Positions 1-12,380 of a stretch of 64,000 nucleotides of DNA are shown piece after piece. Where the stretch lies: NCBI GenBank assembly GCA_030248215.1, contig JASANG010002996.1, forward strand, positions 1 to 64,000. Direction: 5' to 3'. A model generated the notes under the pieces. The model was not told the DNA's origin. It saw only the letters and a program-made list of their open reading frames with translations, and ran no database searches. Position 1 is the stretch's first letter; each line of letters opens with the position of its first letter. The DNA is from Enoplolaimus lenunculus. Taxonomy: Eukaryota > Nematoda > Enoplea > Enoplida > Thoracostomopsidae. Both the position numbers and the translations under genes were made by a program.

Positions 1-230
1 TATATATACGTTAAATAATGCAGTGTGCTCCGCGGTTAATAATCGCATCACGCATACAAAGTACTAAATATTACAAGACGTAATATCTCCCTCGGGCTCG
101 AGCATTTAGCTCCTATAGCTGAATGATGATGATAAACGGCTCCCACGCCAGTCACTGGGGTTCGAATCCTAGCATAAACGGCAGGTTTGACGTGATTTAT
201 GTGAAATAGAAAATATTCGTGTCAATACTA
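1..230 (+). repeat. tRNA-derived SINE, family 1, copy at left edge
   Basis: It aligns with the copy at 5444-5665 over about 225 bp. The tRNA-like part has a degenerate A box (TATAGCTGAATG) and a perfect B box (GGTTCGAATCC near 160-170), the internal RNA polymerase III promoter. No cloverleaf can be drawn, so it is not a functional tRNA. Confidence 0.65.
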
Positions 231-1470
231 AATTTTGGTTCATAAAATCTCAACCATCGGTTCAATCTTTACTTCACACGCTTCGTTTATTGAGCGTTGC
301 AGAAAAATTCTTACAATGAGTCAAATTTTACGGAAAAAAATTAATATTTTGCCATTTGCAACCAGACAAATTTAATGAAAAATATAATTTTTGATAGAAT
401 TTGTTTTTGAATGCAACACTTTTCAAAGCGATTGTACACATCGAGAACGCACGCAACATTCAAAAGTTGTATAAAAATTGTTTTTTTTCACTGCAAAATA
501 CAACAACAACAACTACTACGAAACGCGTAAGGTACTCAGTGTATTGCATAATGCAGCAAATCTTTTTTTCTCCAACACAGTCTTTGGATGAGTTAGCCAC
601 CCGACTCTGCGGTGTTCATCGTTCAGAGGGGCGTTTACAAAGCCCAAAAAGTGTCCCTACTCTAATTGAAATTCAGTATTGTTCAGTAAAAACACTGCCT
701 AACCAAACTTTTTAATCCCTTTTTAGAGCCAGTCCCCTGCAACTCAGATTTTTCAGCACCCCATTGTCATTTCGTTCAGACATCATTACTGCTTCCCTTA
801 AAGTACGAATTTGAAGACAAAAAATCATTGTTGACGCCTTTCGAAGTGAAGCTTTTATCTGAGATATATACGAGCAACAAAGCGTATATTTGAAACATAT
901 TTTTTAATATTCTTTACAGTATATACTGTTTTGCGACTACAACTACTGCTACTACTAATAGGTAAATCATCAGACTTGAGGTTGAGTTGAAAAAGTGCTA
1001 AAAATCAGACTGTCAATACGAATAGGCTGCATCTTTGAACCATGGAAAGCTGAAGGATGCAGATCAGTTTGCGAACTTGCAAAAAAATAGGTGTTTAGAA
1101 CACGACATATATATTAGCTGTCTACGCGGACTTAGATTGAAAAGTAAACTAGTCAAAGTGGTCCCAAAGTTTACACCACGTTTTGCAAAATAACACTGCC
1201 GCACCATATTCTTCTCTGGTCGCGATATGGTTTATTAACCTTTTCATTGCTCCAACTCAACTAGTGATTTGCTATCGCTTAATAAATAATCGATCACACA
1301 TGAACTCTCCCCCCCATAACTTTAAGCCTAGACCTATTAGTTTAATTGTAATCCTTATGCTTAAACGTATGCTAGGCCTAAGCCTAATCTTAGGCCTAAA
1401 TTATGCCAAAACTTAAAAACTTCGAAAACCGCGGGGATGGGAAGCGTATATATAAGAACGCTAACCGGTT
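231..1470. other. No gene seen
   Basis: AT-rich. It has a CAACAACAACAACTACTAC run near 500 and TTAGGCCTAAG-type units at 1370-1400 (a MITE remnant). Open frames here have no splice or domain support. Confidence 0.6.
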
Positions 1471-2340
1471 TCATACCTTTAAACCTTCGGAAAACTCTTC
1501 GCTTTTTGTTCGTTTAACTTCGCGAAGCGTTCGTCTTCCCAGTGATTTTGTTTCGCAACCTCGAATGTTCACTGATCTGCAATGTTCAAATGCCTCTTGT
1601 TTATTTCCGCTTCCACCTCGAAGCCGACTAAATAACAAAGACGCTTTGTTGTGGTCATTTCCGGCGGCTGTAATGGTTCCGTGTCCACAGTAACGAGGTA
1701 ATCGCAAGCTCGCTGCTAGGCGAGTAAATTTTGGCACTATCACAGGACTAGGTTGAGGGGTTTTCGATCGTTGTTGGGCCGCCGCATAACGGGCAATTCT
1801 GTGGCGTCGCGGTCTCGTTGGGGTAAACCCTCCTGATTTAATATAAGTGGACCCGGCAAGCCCTAGTGATGAACCAGCAGGAGTCGTATCGCAAAACGAA
1901 GCTTCGACGCTAGCAATTTCTGTCAAATCAGATAGACTAGCTATGTTATTAGTTGCTGTTGTTGTTGTTGTTGACGAAGATCCAATACTGTTGCCACCAC
2001 TAAAACCTCGCTGTCGAATTCGTTTACGTTTTAATTGAGCACTTGATGATAGCACTTTAAATAGCGACTCTGTAAAACGATCGGAGGGGCTGCATCCGTA
2101 GCTTGGGCATTCAGAGTTGGTCCCTGAGATTGGACACGACCGGCTGTTTGATGTTGGAGATGGGTCACAAGACAGGTCTGCGGGTAGGGCTGCGATGGCC
2201 TCTAGGGAACATTGGTTTAACTGGTTCATAATTTTTGCGATTCTGGCACAGGGTTGGTTAATGCAATGCGGATACTTGGGTATTTTCTTTGCAAATTTAT
2301 CACATGTTGAGTTAAAGAGGAATAATGTTGCTTTATTAGC
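1471..2340 (-). CDS. Large Ser/Thr-rich coding exon, unrecognised
   Basis: This is the longest open frame in the window (296 codons from 2361). An acceptor (GTCATTTTTAG) at 2341 suggests the exon starts NKATLFLFNSTCDKF. The product has a Cys-containing start (KYPHCINQPCARIAKI), a poly-Thr stretch (STTTTTATNN) and basic Ser/Thr-Pro segments (GGFTPTRPRRHR, RSKTPQPSPV), typical of a disordered intracellular region. It ends at TGA, but AAAG|GTATGA at the same place could also be a donor. Local GC is higher than the surroundings, as expected of coding DNA. No domain is recognised. Confidence 0.5.
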   Translation of the reverse strand, partial: ANKATLFLFNSTCDKFAKKIPKYPHCINQPCARIAKIMNQLNQCSLEAIAALPADLSCDPSPTSNSRSCPISGTNSECPSYGCSPSDRFTESLFKVLSSSAQLKRKRIRQRGFSGGNSIGSSSTTTTTATNNIASLSDLTEIASVEASFCDTTPAGSSLGLAGSTYIKSGGFTPTRPRRHRIARYAAAQQRSKTPQPSPVIVPKFTRLAASLRLPRYCGHGTITAAGNDHNKASLLFSRLRGGSGNKQEAFEHCRSVNIRGCETKSLGRRTLREVKRTKSEEFSEGLKV

Positions 2341-2455
2341 TAAAAATGACATACCGTACACAAGAATTATTAATGTTCTCTATTTTAAGTTACTTTTTGA
2401 CGTGTAGCCACGATAGGAATTTTTTTCACCGCCGAGAAACATTGTATATATTGTA

Positions 2456-2853
2456 CAGTGGCGGATCCAGGATCTCAAAATGGGGGGGTTGCAAAATTTC
2501 ACAGGTAAAAAACTTATTTTTGACCCATACTGTAGTGACCCAAGTAAGAGGTGGGGTCCCCATTTTGAATCCCAATTATTAGGAGTCCGTATCCCTAATA
2601 AGAGTCCGTAAGCGGGTAGAGTCCTTAAACTCTTGTTAGAGTCCAGAAATGTCTATTATCCCTAACTGTAGAGCATAAACGACTCCAGGGCCAAATAAAG
2701 GTGAGTTCGAATCTTTAACGCGTGCTTATATATACCATTGTGTATAAAACAGAAAATAAACAGCGTAGAACAGCAATTGACACTATATAATTTTTTTCGA
2801 GATGCTGTTGGGGGCGCGACGGCCGGGGTGGGCCCCCCATGGATCCGCCATTG
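2456..2853. mobile_element. hAT-type element with perfect 8-bp duplication
   Basis: The termini are CAGTGGCGGATCCA and its inverted counterpart TGGATCCGCCATTG. Both sides carry ATATTGTA (2448-2455 and 2854-2861). 398 bp, no transposase frame, so nonautonomous. Degenerate relatives of the terminus occur near 46770, 30365 and 27005. Confidence 0.8.
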
Positions 2854-2861
2854 ATATTGTA

Positions 2862-4975
2862 TACATATCTTTAAACGGTAGGCCAAAAAAATTTATTCAC
2901 ATGTCGTAATTATTATATACCCTCACCCCGCCCTGCCCCCGAAACTAAATACTGGCTACGGCGTTGATATACATCCGCCCAAAAATTGTTGCACAAATGA
3001 AAGAAAGCTATTCGAATGCACCCGAGCTTTTCTTGTTAGTGTCATCACTAATTTTTAAATCCGCCCCGCTGTCTCAGATATATTTAAAGCAACGAATTGT
3101 GTAGATCGTAAAAGAACCCACAGAACGAGGCCATTTGAACAGTTAATTAAACAAATGATTTTTCGTCACACACACCAAAAAAATCTGTATCGATTGTTGA
3201 CTCGCAGAACTTTTATATTTCAGATAGAAAACAAAGTTACTGTGCCTGGGTTGTTTTGAAACTGTGTACGAATAAATGTGAAGTATTCAGGGTACTCCTT
3301 GAGCTGAGAAAAGAAGACAATAAAGGAGTTGGTGGGAGGCAAAAAAACCATACAATAAATACTATTTTCATGCTACAGTTTGTTGTTCATTCATCACTCA
3401 AACACGCCGTGTGATTTTGTTTGCTGACACATTTCACTGTTGCAAAAAATATTACACCTGTGTCTAACGGTGCACAGATGCGAATCCGGCGTCGTTAGCC
3501 ATGAGTTCAGATCTGCCGCGAATAATGTCGTGTATAAGTTTTTGTATACGAGCCGACGTGAGCTAGAAAAAAGGTTCAACCCCACAACGTGCCGGTTTCT
3601 CGATAAATTTCAAAACGGGAAATATCATCTCTATACCTCCTTGCCTTGCTTGATGCGTGGCGGAGTGCGTTTTGTAAAGAAAAAAAGCGTCCGTTTAAAA
3701 CACCAAAACTTTTTGTTATAGTCACTCTGCATAGTGTTGAAGTTTGCAATAATTTTTCAGTGAAACATCTAAAAATTATTGTCTTTAAAATTAGCCAAAT
3801 TATTGCGATAAAAAACAGACGAGATTTGTTTAGTATAAGAACGGTGCCCGCAGGTTATACCGTGGTGTATTGCTAAATCAATCACAACGAAAACAACGGC
3901 GGCGGCGAGCGATCGGGTGTTGTGTTTTCTTTTTAGTCACAATTCACCGCCGAATGCTGTGTTTGAATAAAAACGAATATATTATTTTGTTGCACAAGTG
4001 CAATCTCACAAACGTAGAGTGAAGACTGAAACGAAGACGGTTAAAATAAACGATTTTTAAAAAAATAAGCAAAAATATAATATAGAAATATCGATTCATG
4101 TAACACGCGCCTTGTACCTTTATGGTCAAACATTTGACCGCTGGGTATATTCAGGATACGTCCTTGATTCATAATCGAAATCTCGATAGAGACAGTAAAA
4201 AGGCATTTTTATAGGGTTCACAATGGCGTCAGGACGGAGCCTTTTTTTACCAATACTGTTTTGAAAAACAGGGGTAAAGGAAAATTAAATTTCTAAAACT
4301 GTGGCAAATGATAAATCGAAACATTTTACAAACAGTAGTGGTAAATTGAAATTGCGTTTTTTTCAAAATGGAATTTCAATTTCTCACTACAGACTTTGAA
4401 AACGATGGCAATGGAAAATTGAAACAGTTCCTAAAGACTGGAAAATTGGTATGCAAACATTATTTACACTGAAAAGGTAACTGAAAATCGATGTCAACTG
4501 CAGTGGATAATTGACACCCAAAAACGTGAATTAATAGATTCGTTCTTGGGTAATTGAAGTAAATAATATCATTTTTAATCGTTGGCAACGTAGAACCTTA
4601 CAAACTCAAGTTCATACTCAAGTTATTCGGCAAAATATTCAAATCATTTACTCGTCAAAACACACGTGCTGCCCTGTACTCGGTACAGTGCTTTAGAGCC
4701 AACAAGTAATTTTGCCCTAAATACGATACTAATAAGGTCACATTTTAGTACAGTTTTCTACCGAATATTTTAGCTTTTACAACGAATTCTAAATTCAGTC
4801 CATGACAGCTGATAAATTTTCACAGTGTTCAAATCCTCGTTGTGGAATTTACTCCTGTAACGTTTCAGTAGCATTAATATGGAGATATGCGTGATTATTT
4901 CTATAACTATAAAGCATGATCAGTTACAATACGAAATTTGGACATTGTTCAAGCTAATTGCAGTGTATTTTTTGT
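2862..4975. other. No gene seen
   Basis: AT-rich. A GC-rich patch (ACGGCGGCGGCGAGCGATCG, about 3895-3915) could be a promoter or 5' UTR for the minus-strand exon at 1471-2340, but nothing connects them. 4270-4560 has degraded AATTGAAAT repeats. Confidence 0.5.
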
Positions 4976-5218
4976 ATATGTCGTAAGACAATCTGCTGTT
5001 CAAACGAATTACTAATTGGCCTAGTCCAACCTGCTATTCTGAGAAAATAACAGTTTTATATGGGCATAATTGCGATTGCTGATGTACCAGAACATCACTG
5101 ATACAAAAACCATCGCTGATTGGTTATCGCCATTCCGTCGCTATTACAAATTAATAGCCGATTTAGCCTTGGTCAATTACTAATTGGCGTGAATAGCAGG
5201 TTGGCCTACGGCATATAT
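4976..5218. mobile_element. Fold-back MITE with CAATTAGTAATTGGCC arms, copy 1
   Basis: The left arm (TATGTCGTAAGACAATCTGC ... ACTAATTGGCC) is the inverse of the right arm (CAATTACTAATTGGCGTGAA ... GGCCTACGGCATATA) over about 45 bp. A second copy is at 18657-18965. Confidence 0.65.
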
Positions 5219-5261
5219 AAATTAAACTAGCACACGTAGATCTTCTACGACAAGAATAAGA

Positions 5262-5346
5262 GTTGCGCTATACTTGACGTCCGGCGCCGTCCGTCACTGT
5301 CCGGCACGACGGACGGCGCCGCACGTCAACCAAAGTATAGCGCAAC
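5262..5346. repeat. GC-rich inverted repeat
   Basis: The arms GTTGCGCTATACTTGACGT + CCGGCGCCGTCCGTC and GACGGACGGCGCCG + ACTATAC-type inverse pair around a short CACTGTCCGGCAC centre. It is far more GC-rich than its surroundings. Related to 17472-17662. Confidence 0.65.
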
Positions 5347-5443
5347 CCTAACTGAGGCATAATGCATTATTAAGCGAAAAATGTTCAGTTTACTATCTAT
5401 AACCCTTCGCACATTGAGTTGCCTTTAGGCAACTCAGCGCAGT

Positions 5444-5665
5444 GTATATACGTTAAATACCATATATCGCACTGTCACACCGTGTTTAACAATTACAACA
5501 CGTATACATACGTACTAAATCACCACAAGACGTGAGAGCCCCTCGGGCTCGAGCGTCAAGCTCCTGTAGCTGAGTGGTGATAGTATACGCCTCCCACTCC
5601 AGTCACTGGAGTTCGAATCCTAGCATAAAAAGTAGGTCTCAGGGGAAATAGAAAATATTCATGTG
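5444..5665 (+). repeat. tRNA-derived SINE, family 1, best copy
   Basis: A box TGTAGCTGAGTGG and B box GTTCGAATCC lie in a tRNA-like unit (about 5558-5625), preceded by a non-tRNA head ending CTCGGGCTCGAGCGTCAAGC and followed by a GAAATAGAAAATATTC tail. Related copies are at 1-230 and 47580-47705. Confidence 0.7.
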
Positions 5666-6019
5666 AGAAAGGGTTAAAATTGAATGTTGCAATATTGGAA
5701 TCACTTTAATTAAATAAACATTTTAATTGCTACCGCTTATAACCTAACCAACTTTAGAATGCTTTCAAAATGGACATAGTCTTTCCGTGGTAGCAAATTT
5801 ATCAATTTGCCTCTACCCCCACTTCTAAAATGCTTCGCCGACACTGCAGTGTTTATATAAAAAAGTGTAACTTGTAGTTAAAACACCCATTTGTAAGCAA
5901 TTTCAATAGCGATGGGGTTCCACATAAATCATCAATAGCTGCGGCTGTAAAAACAAACATTAAAACCTGGTTAAAATTAAATTTTCTAAATTTCATTCTA
6001 TTTTTAGGCTAATGCATAA

Positions 6020-6214
6020 AACAGAGCAGTAACAGCAGTATGAGCATATTCCCAAGCCTAAGCCTAAGCCCAACCCTAAGCGTAACAATGAGCTTATTCG
6101 TAATCCAACTCTAAGACTAAGCCTAAGCTTAAGCAGAACAATTGCTCTAAAGTTTAAGCTTATACTCTATTAAAGTCTTGCATAAAACATTCCGCCCCAG
6201 ATCTTTTAAATGGA
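6020..6214. mobile_element. Telomere-like hAT MITE, decayed ends
   Basis: CAAGCCTAAGCCTAAGCCC and ACTAAGCCTAAGCTTAAGC in the usual order, closing with ATTCCGCCCCAGATCTTTTA. The left terminus is not recognisable. Confidence 0.6.
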
Positions 6215-7456
6215 CCTGTTTTTGTACCATATCTTCAAGGCGTAGAAATGAAAAAAAAACGACTATTAACATCCTATTTTCAAATACAACCCACCTGAGT
6301 CATAAGTCACACTTAATAGCGGCGTTCAAATTCGAGATGACTAAAGTTTGTTGGAAAAACTCTATATTTCTTGCATTTCTAAGCTGCAAATCTGTGATTT
6401 CAGTATTAATAGCTTGATCGCCATTATCTTGTATTCTGACAAATATGTATTGAAATTCTACAAAATGCAGATTTATTGAAATTATACAAAATACAGATTT
6501 GTGAGTTTAAAAAATTTTGGGCCTACAGCCAAATTGCAATTTTACAAGGCGGCTTATATTGCAGGCAGGGGGAGAGAATGAGCAGTTACTATAGCTGCCG
6601 ACCTCTGTGTCCTATGATGCCTATATACACACTCAAAATAATATTTTTGATATTTAAGAACAAAATTTCTTACATTTAAGAAATATGGTTAGCAAGGTGT
6701 ACTTGAAAAGTATTTCTTTATAAGAGAAACGTTTTCAATGAAGTTTCGACATAGAGAAACGTTTTCAATGAAGTTTTGACATAAAGTCTGAAAATAAACG
6801 TTTTCATTTTATTTTTAGGAAAATTGTCTTAAATATTAGAAAAACTTTTCAGATTTGCCACAGAAAATACTTTTCTGAATAAATTCAGAAATACTTTTTG
6901 GTGTGTAGAATTTTATAAGCAAATATATTGGTTGAAATCAAGCTTTTGCCAAATAGATGGTTGAACACGCTTTATGACTTAAAAATATTTTTGTACGAAA
7001 GGTTCGCAACATATAATAATGAAACTACTCGTGCTCGCGAGAATCCAAACGCAATTTCAGTGTTGAACGCTAAACATTAATACAAAATTTTGGTTTTAAG
7101 TCAGTTCATCGGTAATTCGAGATCTCACTATAATTTTTCCGCGTGTCGACCGCTCTTTAACGTGTATCCAGCAAAAAATTACAAACCATGCCTCTCTGCG
7201 CTCCTATATTTCTCGTGTACCATACCAATAGAACGTGATGCGAAAAAAATCAAATTACTACTTTTAAAATTAAAATTTTCACTATTCGTTCGGGTGCTGG
7301 CCGGACGAATGTAAAATTACACACACGCGTACGTATTGTTATTGCGCATGCAACGCGCTGTATTGTACTGTTGTGTGCAATTAAATACGAAAATTATTAT
7401 ACACTACAGTTGGTTCGTTTTAATTTTAATATTTTCCTACTGCCCATACGAAATAC

Positions 7457-7629
7457 GGCCCATGTAAACATCAAAGGCGGAACGTTTTTCTGTGGGACTG
7501 CAACAGATTAAGTTTAATGTTTAGACTAATTTTTCGCTTAAGCTTAGGTATAAGCTCATTCTTACGCTTAGGTTTAGGCTAAAGGAATATACATACACTA
7601 CTGGTACGGTCCTGTTCTTTATATTGGCT
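7457..7629. mobile_element. Telomere-like hAT MITE, older copy
   Basis: Ends GGCCCATGTAAACATC and CTTTATATTGGCT; flanks CGAAATAC / CGGAATAT match at six of eight. The internal TTAGG units are degenerate (CGCTTAGGTTTAGGC). Confidence 0.7.
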
Positions 7630-9455
7630 CGGAATATGAAAACCAGAAATCAGCTGTAAGCCACAAATTAGCTAGCTAGCTTTGAGTTTTAAAGGATTTG
7701 TCTACTAAAAAATTGTTTAATACATCCATTCGGGTAGCGAATTTACATACAATATATTTCAAAACATCTTGGTCCTTTCTGTATATTTCATAGAAATATA
7801 GCAACGAGACAGTTCATGATGTGCGTGTGTATTCGCTGCGAATACAAAACGCAAAATTGAAAAAAAAATAATTTGAAATCAAATTCTCGTAAAAATTAAT
7901 AACAAAATGATATCAATAGTATCGCAATCGCTTTATAATTTATTGGTTTTTGCAAGCGTAAAATGTTTTTAGAATTTACGTAACATGCCGAAAAGTTGAT
8001 GTTGGGAAAATAGTTTTTTTACGAAACTAAAACTGTAGAATATCCAGCGATTGACTGTTAAAACGTTAATTACTTTCATTATTTAATTTTAGAAACGCTA
8101 CTCTACTGTGTTCGAGCCTTTCCTCTGCTTTACCCAAGAGACGATTCTAAGAAGCAAAATTGTGGTGTTTGCAGGCTTAGGTTATTGACAGTCCTTGCCC
8201 CGTGTGTTCAAATGTATCATCTATTGTCGTTTGGTGATAGGTCATATGTAACTTTAGAAATAGTGAATGATGAGGTTCGAAATTCAGTACAGTTTTCACA
8301 TTTGACTTGACCTGCCTCTCTGCTAACGTTGAAATCTGCAGTTGCAGCAGATTTCAGTTTGAACACCTATTTCTAAATGGTATTAGGTGCTATGCTTATT
8401 TGACAATAACGGCCAATAATGTCAAATGTGTGCAGCAGTTTGGTCAGTTGGTGCAAGGTGATATAGCTTTTGAGCCAATTATAATGCGGGGTTCCACGTT
8501 ATACTCTGGGGTAGCCCGTAACAAGATTTATGGTACGCTGACAAAATGTGAATATCACCTGGCATTGGCTTGCAAATCACGGTTTACAAATGAACATCGT
8601 ATACAAGTATCCATCGGTCATATGACACCAGGGGACATTATATATATGAATATGATACTCCAAAATTCTAGAAAATATCACATGTTATGCCGGACAATGT
8701 ATTTTTTGTACACACTAATAAAATGAAGAAAGCGTTGCTGTATATCAGGGCATTCAGGCTAGATTGTCACAATTTTACACACATTTTCAAACATATCATA
8801 TGATTTCGTAGATAAAATATCGGATATCATACGATATTGCCGACAAATGCTAACTGTCACATCAGGATAGCAACCAGCTCAAATTACGTGAAGTTGACAA
8901 CCAACTAACGTACAGACCAAAAATATTGTCCGCTTTGGTAATACGAACAAACGTGTTTCAGGCTGCCCCAGTTATAAAGTGGTCATGCAGAATAACTTTA
9001 ATCTTTAGCACATTTATTGTATATACTCTGCAGATTACCCTGCAGCCTATCATATCGAATGAGCACCATTCGCAGTTTCCTTGTTTCAAGATATGATACT
9101 AAAATTTGCAATACGTGTTGCTGCGCCAGCCGCTTGGAAATACCTGCAGCTAGAAACGCTGTTGTATACCCTTACATTTAGGTGTTCGCTTATGGCAGAA
9201 GGAAACAAGTATATATTGTATATATGTGTTATGCACCCAGCCTAAGCCTAAACAGTATGCATGAGCCTTTACCAAAGTCTAAGCTTAAATCTGCAGCCAA
9301 TCCTTGACTTTAAATGTGCGTGCAATTTAGAGGATAGTAAAATTTTTAAGTGCATTTTTTGAGATGTATGTTTCCATGAACATTTCGTCTAAAATGAATG
9401 GAAAAAAATCGAGATGGATTGCGTTATTTTAAGATTGTTGGTGTTCAAAATATTA
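7630..9455. other. No gene supported; repeat remnants
   Basis: 8205-8330 carries a GTGATAGGTCATATGTAACT block related to 31360-31440 and 55298-55420. 8780-8850 has ATCATATGAT/ATCATACGAT motifs also found at 57720-58050. The 139-codon frame at 8307-8726 crosses these repeats. 9235-9300 is a MITE fragment. Confidence 0.5.
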
Positions 9456-9463
9456 CTACAACC

Positions 9464-9787
9464 AAGAGTGTATAATGACAAGAGTGTGCAATTAAGAGTG
9501 TGCAATTCTTGGGGTCCCGCATGATGCCAAATGTACCACCGGGTGCTGCTTTTTTGACCCACACCGACCCCATTCTTTAGAGGGTGGTCGTTGCCACATG
9601 CAATAACCCTATATTAAACTATAAGCGTTCATTTTTGTTACCGGATACATAAAGTGTCATGGTTCGCACAGGTTGTACAACCTCTAAATATAAGGGGGGT
9701 TGAGCAAAAACGCAACGCGTGCCGGGTGCATTCTTTTCTAATGTACACAGTTGCATACTCTTGTTAAATAGCGATTATCCACTCTTG
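9464..9787. mobile_element. hAT-type element, CAAGAGTG termini
   Basis: Inverted ends (C)AAGAGTGTATAAT and its counterpart ATTATCCACTCTTG, with a second matched block (ACAAGAGTGTGCAA / TTGCATACTCTTGT). CTACAACC flanks both ends (9456-9463, 9788-9795). About 324 bp, no coding capacity. Confidence 0.7.
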
Positions 9788-10589
9788 CTACAACCAATTA
9801 ACTATCAATTACTAATTCAAAATAAGAAATTACACGACACAGAAATGTTACTTTATAAGCTGAAATTGCGATACTTTCTCAGAAATTAATAAATCGAACA
9901 TTTTATTGTTTGGAAATACAGCGTTTTGCGTTTACGACATAAAAGTTTATGGGCGGATTTTAACTACTGTACAATATGACTTAGACGTTGAACAGTTAAA
10001 ATTGCTTGACCTTGCTTGTTCAAGGTGAGTCCTAAAATATGGTGAATACTAAAGAGAAACGCAGTCAATTGTTCGCGTACGAGCAAGCGACTCGTTTAAG
10101 AGATTGTGTTGCGACTCTGATTGCATTTTAAGCCAAATGTAATTTGAATACAATGTTTTTGCTCAAATTTCAGTAATATTAATACCTTAATCAGGTACAT
10201 AATAACTTGCCAATTTCACATATCTGCCGGACAGAAATTACAGTAAATTTAGCTGTTTATAAGCTTGTACCTAACGGTGATAACTAGAGAATATTCTACG
10301 GTCTTTGAATGGTTGCAAGTCTCAGATAAAGGTTGAAATATTACCCCAAAACGCTCGACAGGTTTTTTTACACGGCGTGTTTTTTAGCAATAATGTACAT
10401 TCCTGGATGACCATTTTGAATTTCTGCCATTCAATAAACAGAAAAATGTAACTTGGTTGTATGTTCTTTTCCAAAATAGTCAGCGGTGTCTCGGTACGAT
10501 CAAAACGCCAGGACCGATTTCAGTGTCCAGTTTGGCGTGGTAAAATTGTGACACGGTGTACGATAAGTTATGAAAGTGTAAGAAAAATC

Positions 10590-10725
10590 ACAAACTTTTC
10601 GTAAAGAACTATTCACACGTGCAAATTTTTGCTGCAAGAACTTGCAGCTGCAACTTGCACTTGTAAGTTTTGTCCAAAATCCCGTGCGAAAAACTTGCCA
10701 CTGCAAATAATTCATTGCAACTCAT
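10590..10725. mobile_element. E-box-rich MITE fragment
   Basis: ATTCACACGTGCAAATTTTT followed by ACTTGCAGCTGCAACTTGCA; only the left end is kept. Confidence 0.55.
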
Positions 10726-10796
10726 AACTAGGAATTTAGTTCAGATGTGTGAACAACCATGCAAGTTTACTGAATTTATCGCAGCCGCATACTAAT

Positions 10797-10955
10797 GCAT
10801 GTAAAGAACAGCGCCGGAACGTTTTTCTGCAGGACTCTAATAGACTAAGCTTAAGGTTTAGATTAATCATTTTACTTAGGATTATGTTTAACTTTATTTT
10901 TACGCTTAGGTTTAGAAATACGCTTTACTACTGTTACGGCTCTGTTCTATACTTA
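10797..10955. mobile_element. Telomere-like hAT MITE, decayed
   Basis: CATGTAAAGAACAGCGCCGG at the left and GTTACGGCTCTGTTCTA near the right match the family's termini; the inner repeat is strongly degraded. Confidence 0.55.
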
Positions 10956-11718
10956 GGCCATTGAAAACATACTTAAAAATGCAACAGACAGTATGTGTAT
11001 ATATATGCTGTGTAGCCCGACAGGGTTTGGGAAGGAAAGGCGCTTACTCTCTGAAAACTACCGCACCTTAGTTTGATTTATTGATTTTAGCCCCACCTGT
11101 AATTTAGATGAAATCCCTACGTGCCATCCTGAACTATTTTGGACCAGTTTATCATGTTCAGCTGGCTACGGGCCTGAATATACACATATCTTTATACTTA
11201 AATACTGATAAATACTTATAGTAAAGTTAAATTTTAAAAAAAACGACTGAATATAAAAACTTAAAGACTATTATTTTAAACATAGTTTAGTTTCTTCTCT
11301 TATACAAATCTGTCTTTTGCTCTACTTTTTGCCACAGTTTTTCCCCTCGTATATAACTGTCTTTGCCGGCGTCCGCCCATATTTGATCTGTGCTCATTAA
11401 TAAAAGGAGTGATGTAAAAAGATACTGATGTAAGAGGATTGATTTGTGTGGCGATAATTTACGGCACAAGCACCGAATACCAATTACAAGGCCTAAGAAG
11501 CCACGCCCAAATACTCCACATTAGGGTACGGGCGCTCCAAAGCGAAGCCGCCACCCTAAGAATATTTAAACAAAAAATTTCCACACCGGAAATTTTGGGG
11601 GCCTGAACCTAACCTAAAATTAAAATTTGAATCGCAAAAAGTATCCTATTACTTCTTAAAATCCTGGATTAGCCACTGGTATATAGAAAATTCAAAAAAT
11701 ATGCCACAGAATGTGCCT

Positions 11719-11881
11719 TCAAGCTCCTAGCATGAGTAGAGAAACAATTCCGTAGAAATGGTGAAACGCAACATTAATTTCATTCCAGTCATGGGCCAAG
11801 CCCACGATTTGACTGCTAACACATCGTCCAATACAACATAAACAACCAGGGTTCGTTTTGCAAACGTAATCCAGTTTGATA
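11719..11881 (-). CDS. Cys-rich candidate terminal exon, unrecognised
   Basis: The acceptor is TGTAATTATTCAG. After one phase base it reads LDYVCKTNPGCLCCIGRCVS, SQIVGLAHDWNEIN, then a hydrophobic end (HHFYGIVSLLMLGA) and TGA. The clustered Cys and hydrophobic C-terminus suggest a membrane or secreted protein. Its phase (one base in) would accept the two bases left by the exon at 13527-13629, so it may be the next exon of that gene. The longer ATG frame covering this region is a shadow. Confidence 0.4.
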
Positions 11882-12380
11882 CTGAATAATTACACAGCCT
11901 GCCTCCTATCGTGCGCCAACAAACAAAACAACCATGAAACTTACAGAGATAGAAATTTAAAATTTCAATTTCCCGAGAATGAAATATCACAAAATTGTTA
12001 AAGAGTTTAACTTGTTTCGACAACAAAACGACTACTAAATTGCTAAAAGCCACTAGTGCTGATTTTGTTGTTGTTGTTGTTGTACTAGACATCTCACATT
12101 GGAAAAAGTGACGCGTATACGTAATTACAGTTAATTTAGGGCAATATTTTCCCTTGAGCAAGTCAAAAGCTACGTTATACAAAGTACTTAAGTTTGTTTC
12201 TGCGCTTATTATGTCTTGGTATCAAAATGTTACAAAAACTAAGTCATCTGAGTAGTGGTGCTCAATGCTAATAGGCTGCGCTATACTTGTCAAGTGGCAA
12301 CGTCCAATGGCATACTGCGCCATGTCAGTATATGTGCACGGCAAGCGTATGTGAACCAAAAAGATTACTATACCTGTTCA

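Noticed and set aside
8307-8726. 139-codon plus-strand open frame
   Set aside because: It overlaps two dispersed repeats, shows no domain, and opposes the strand of all supported genes.
11727-12182. 151-codon minus-strand open frame
   Set aside because: A different frame in the same place, from an acceptor at 11882 to TGA at 11719, has the better coding signal.
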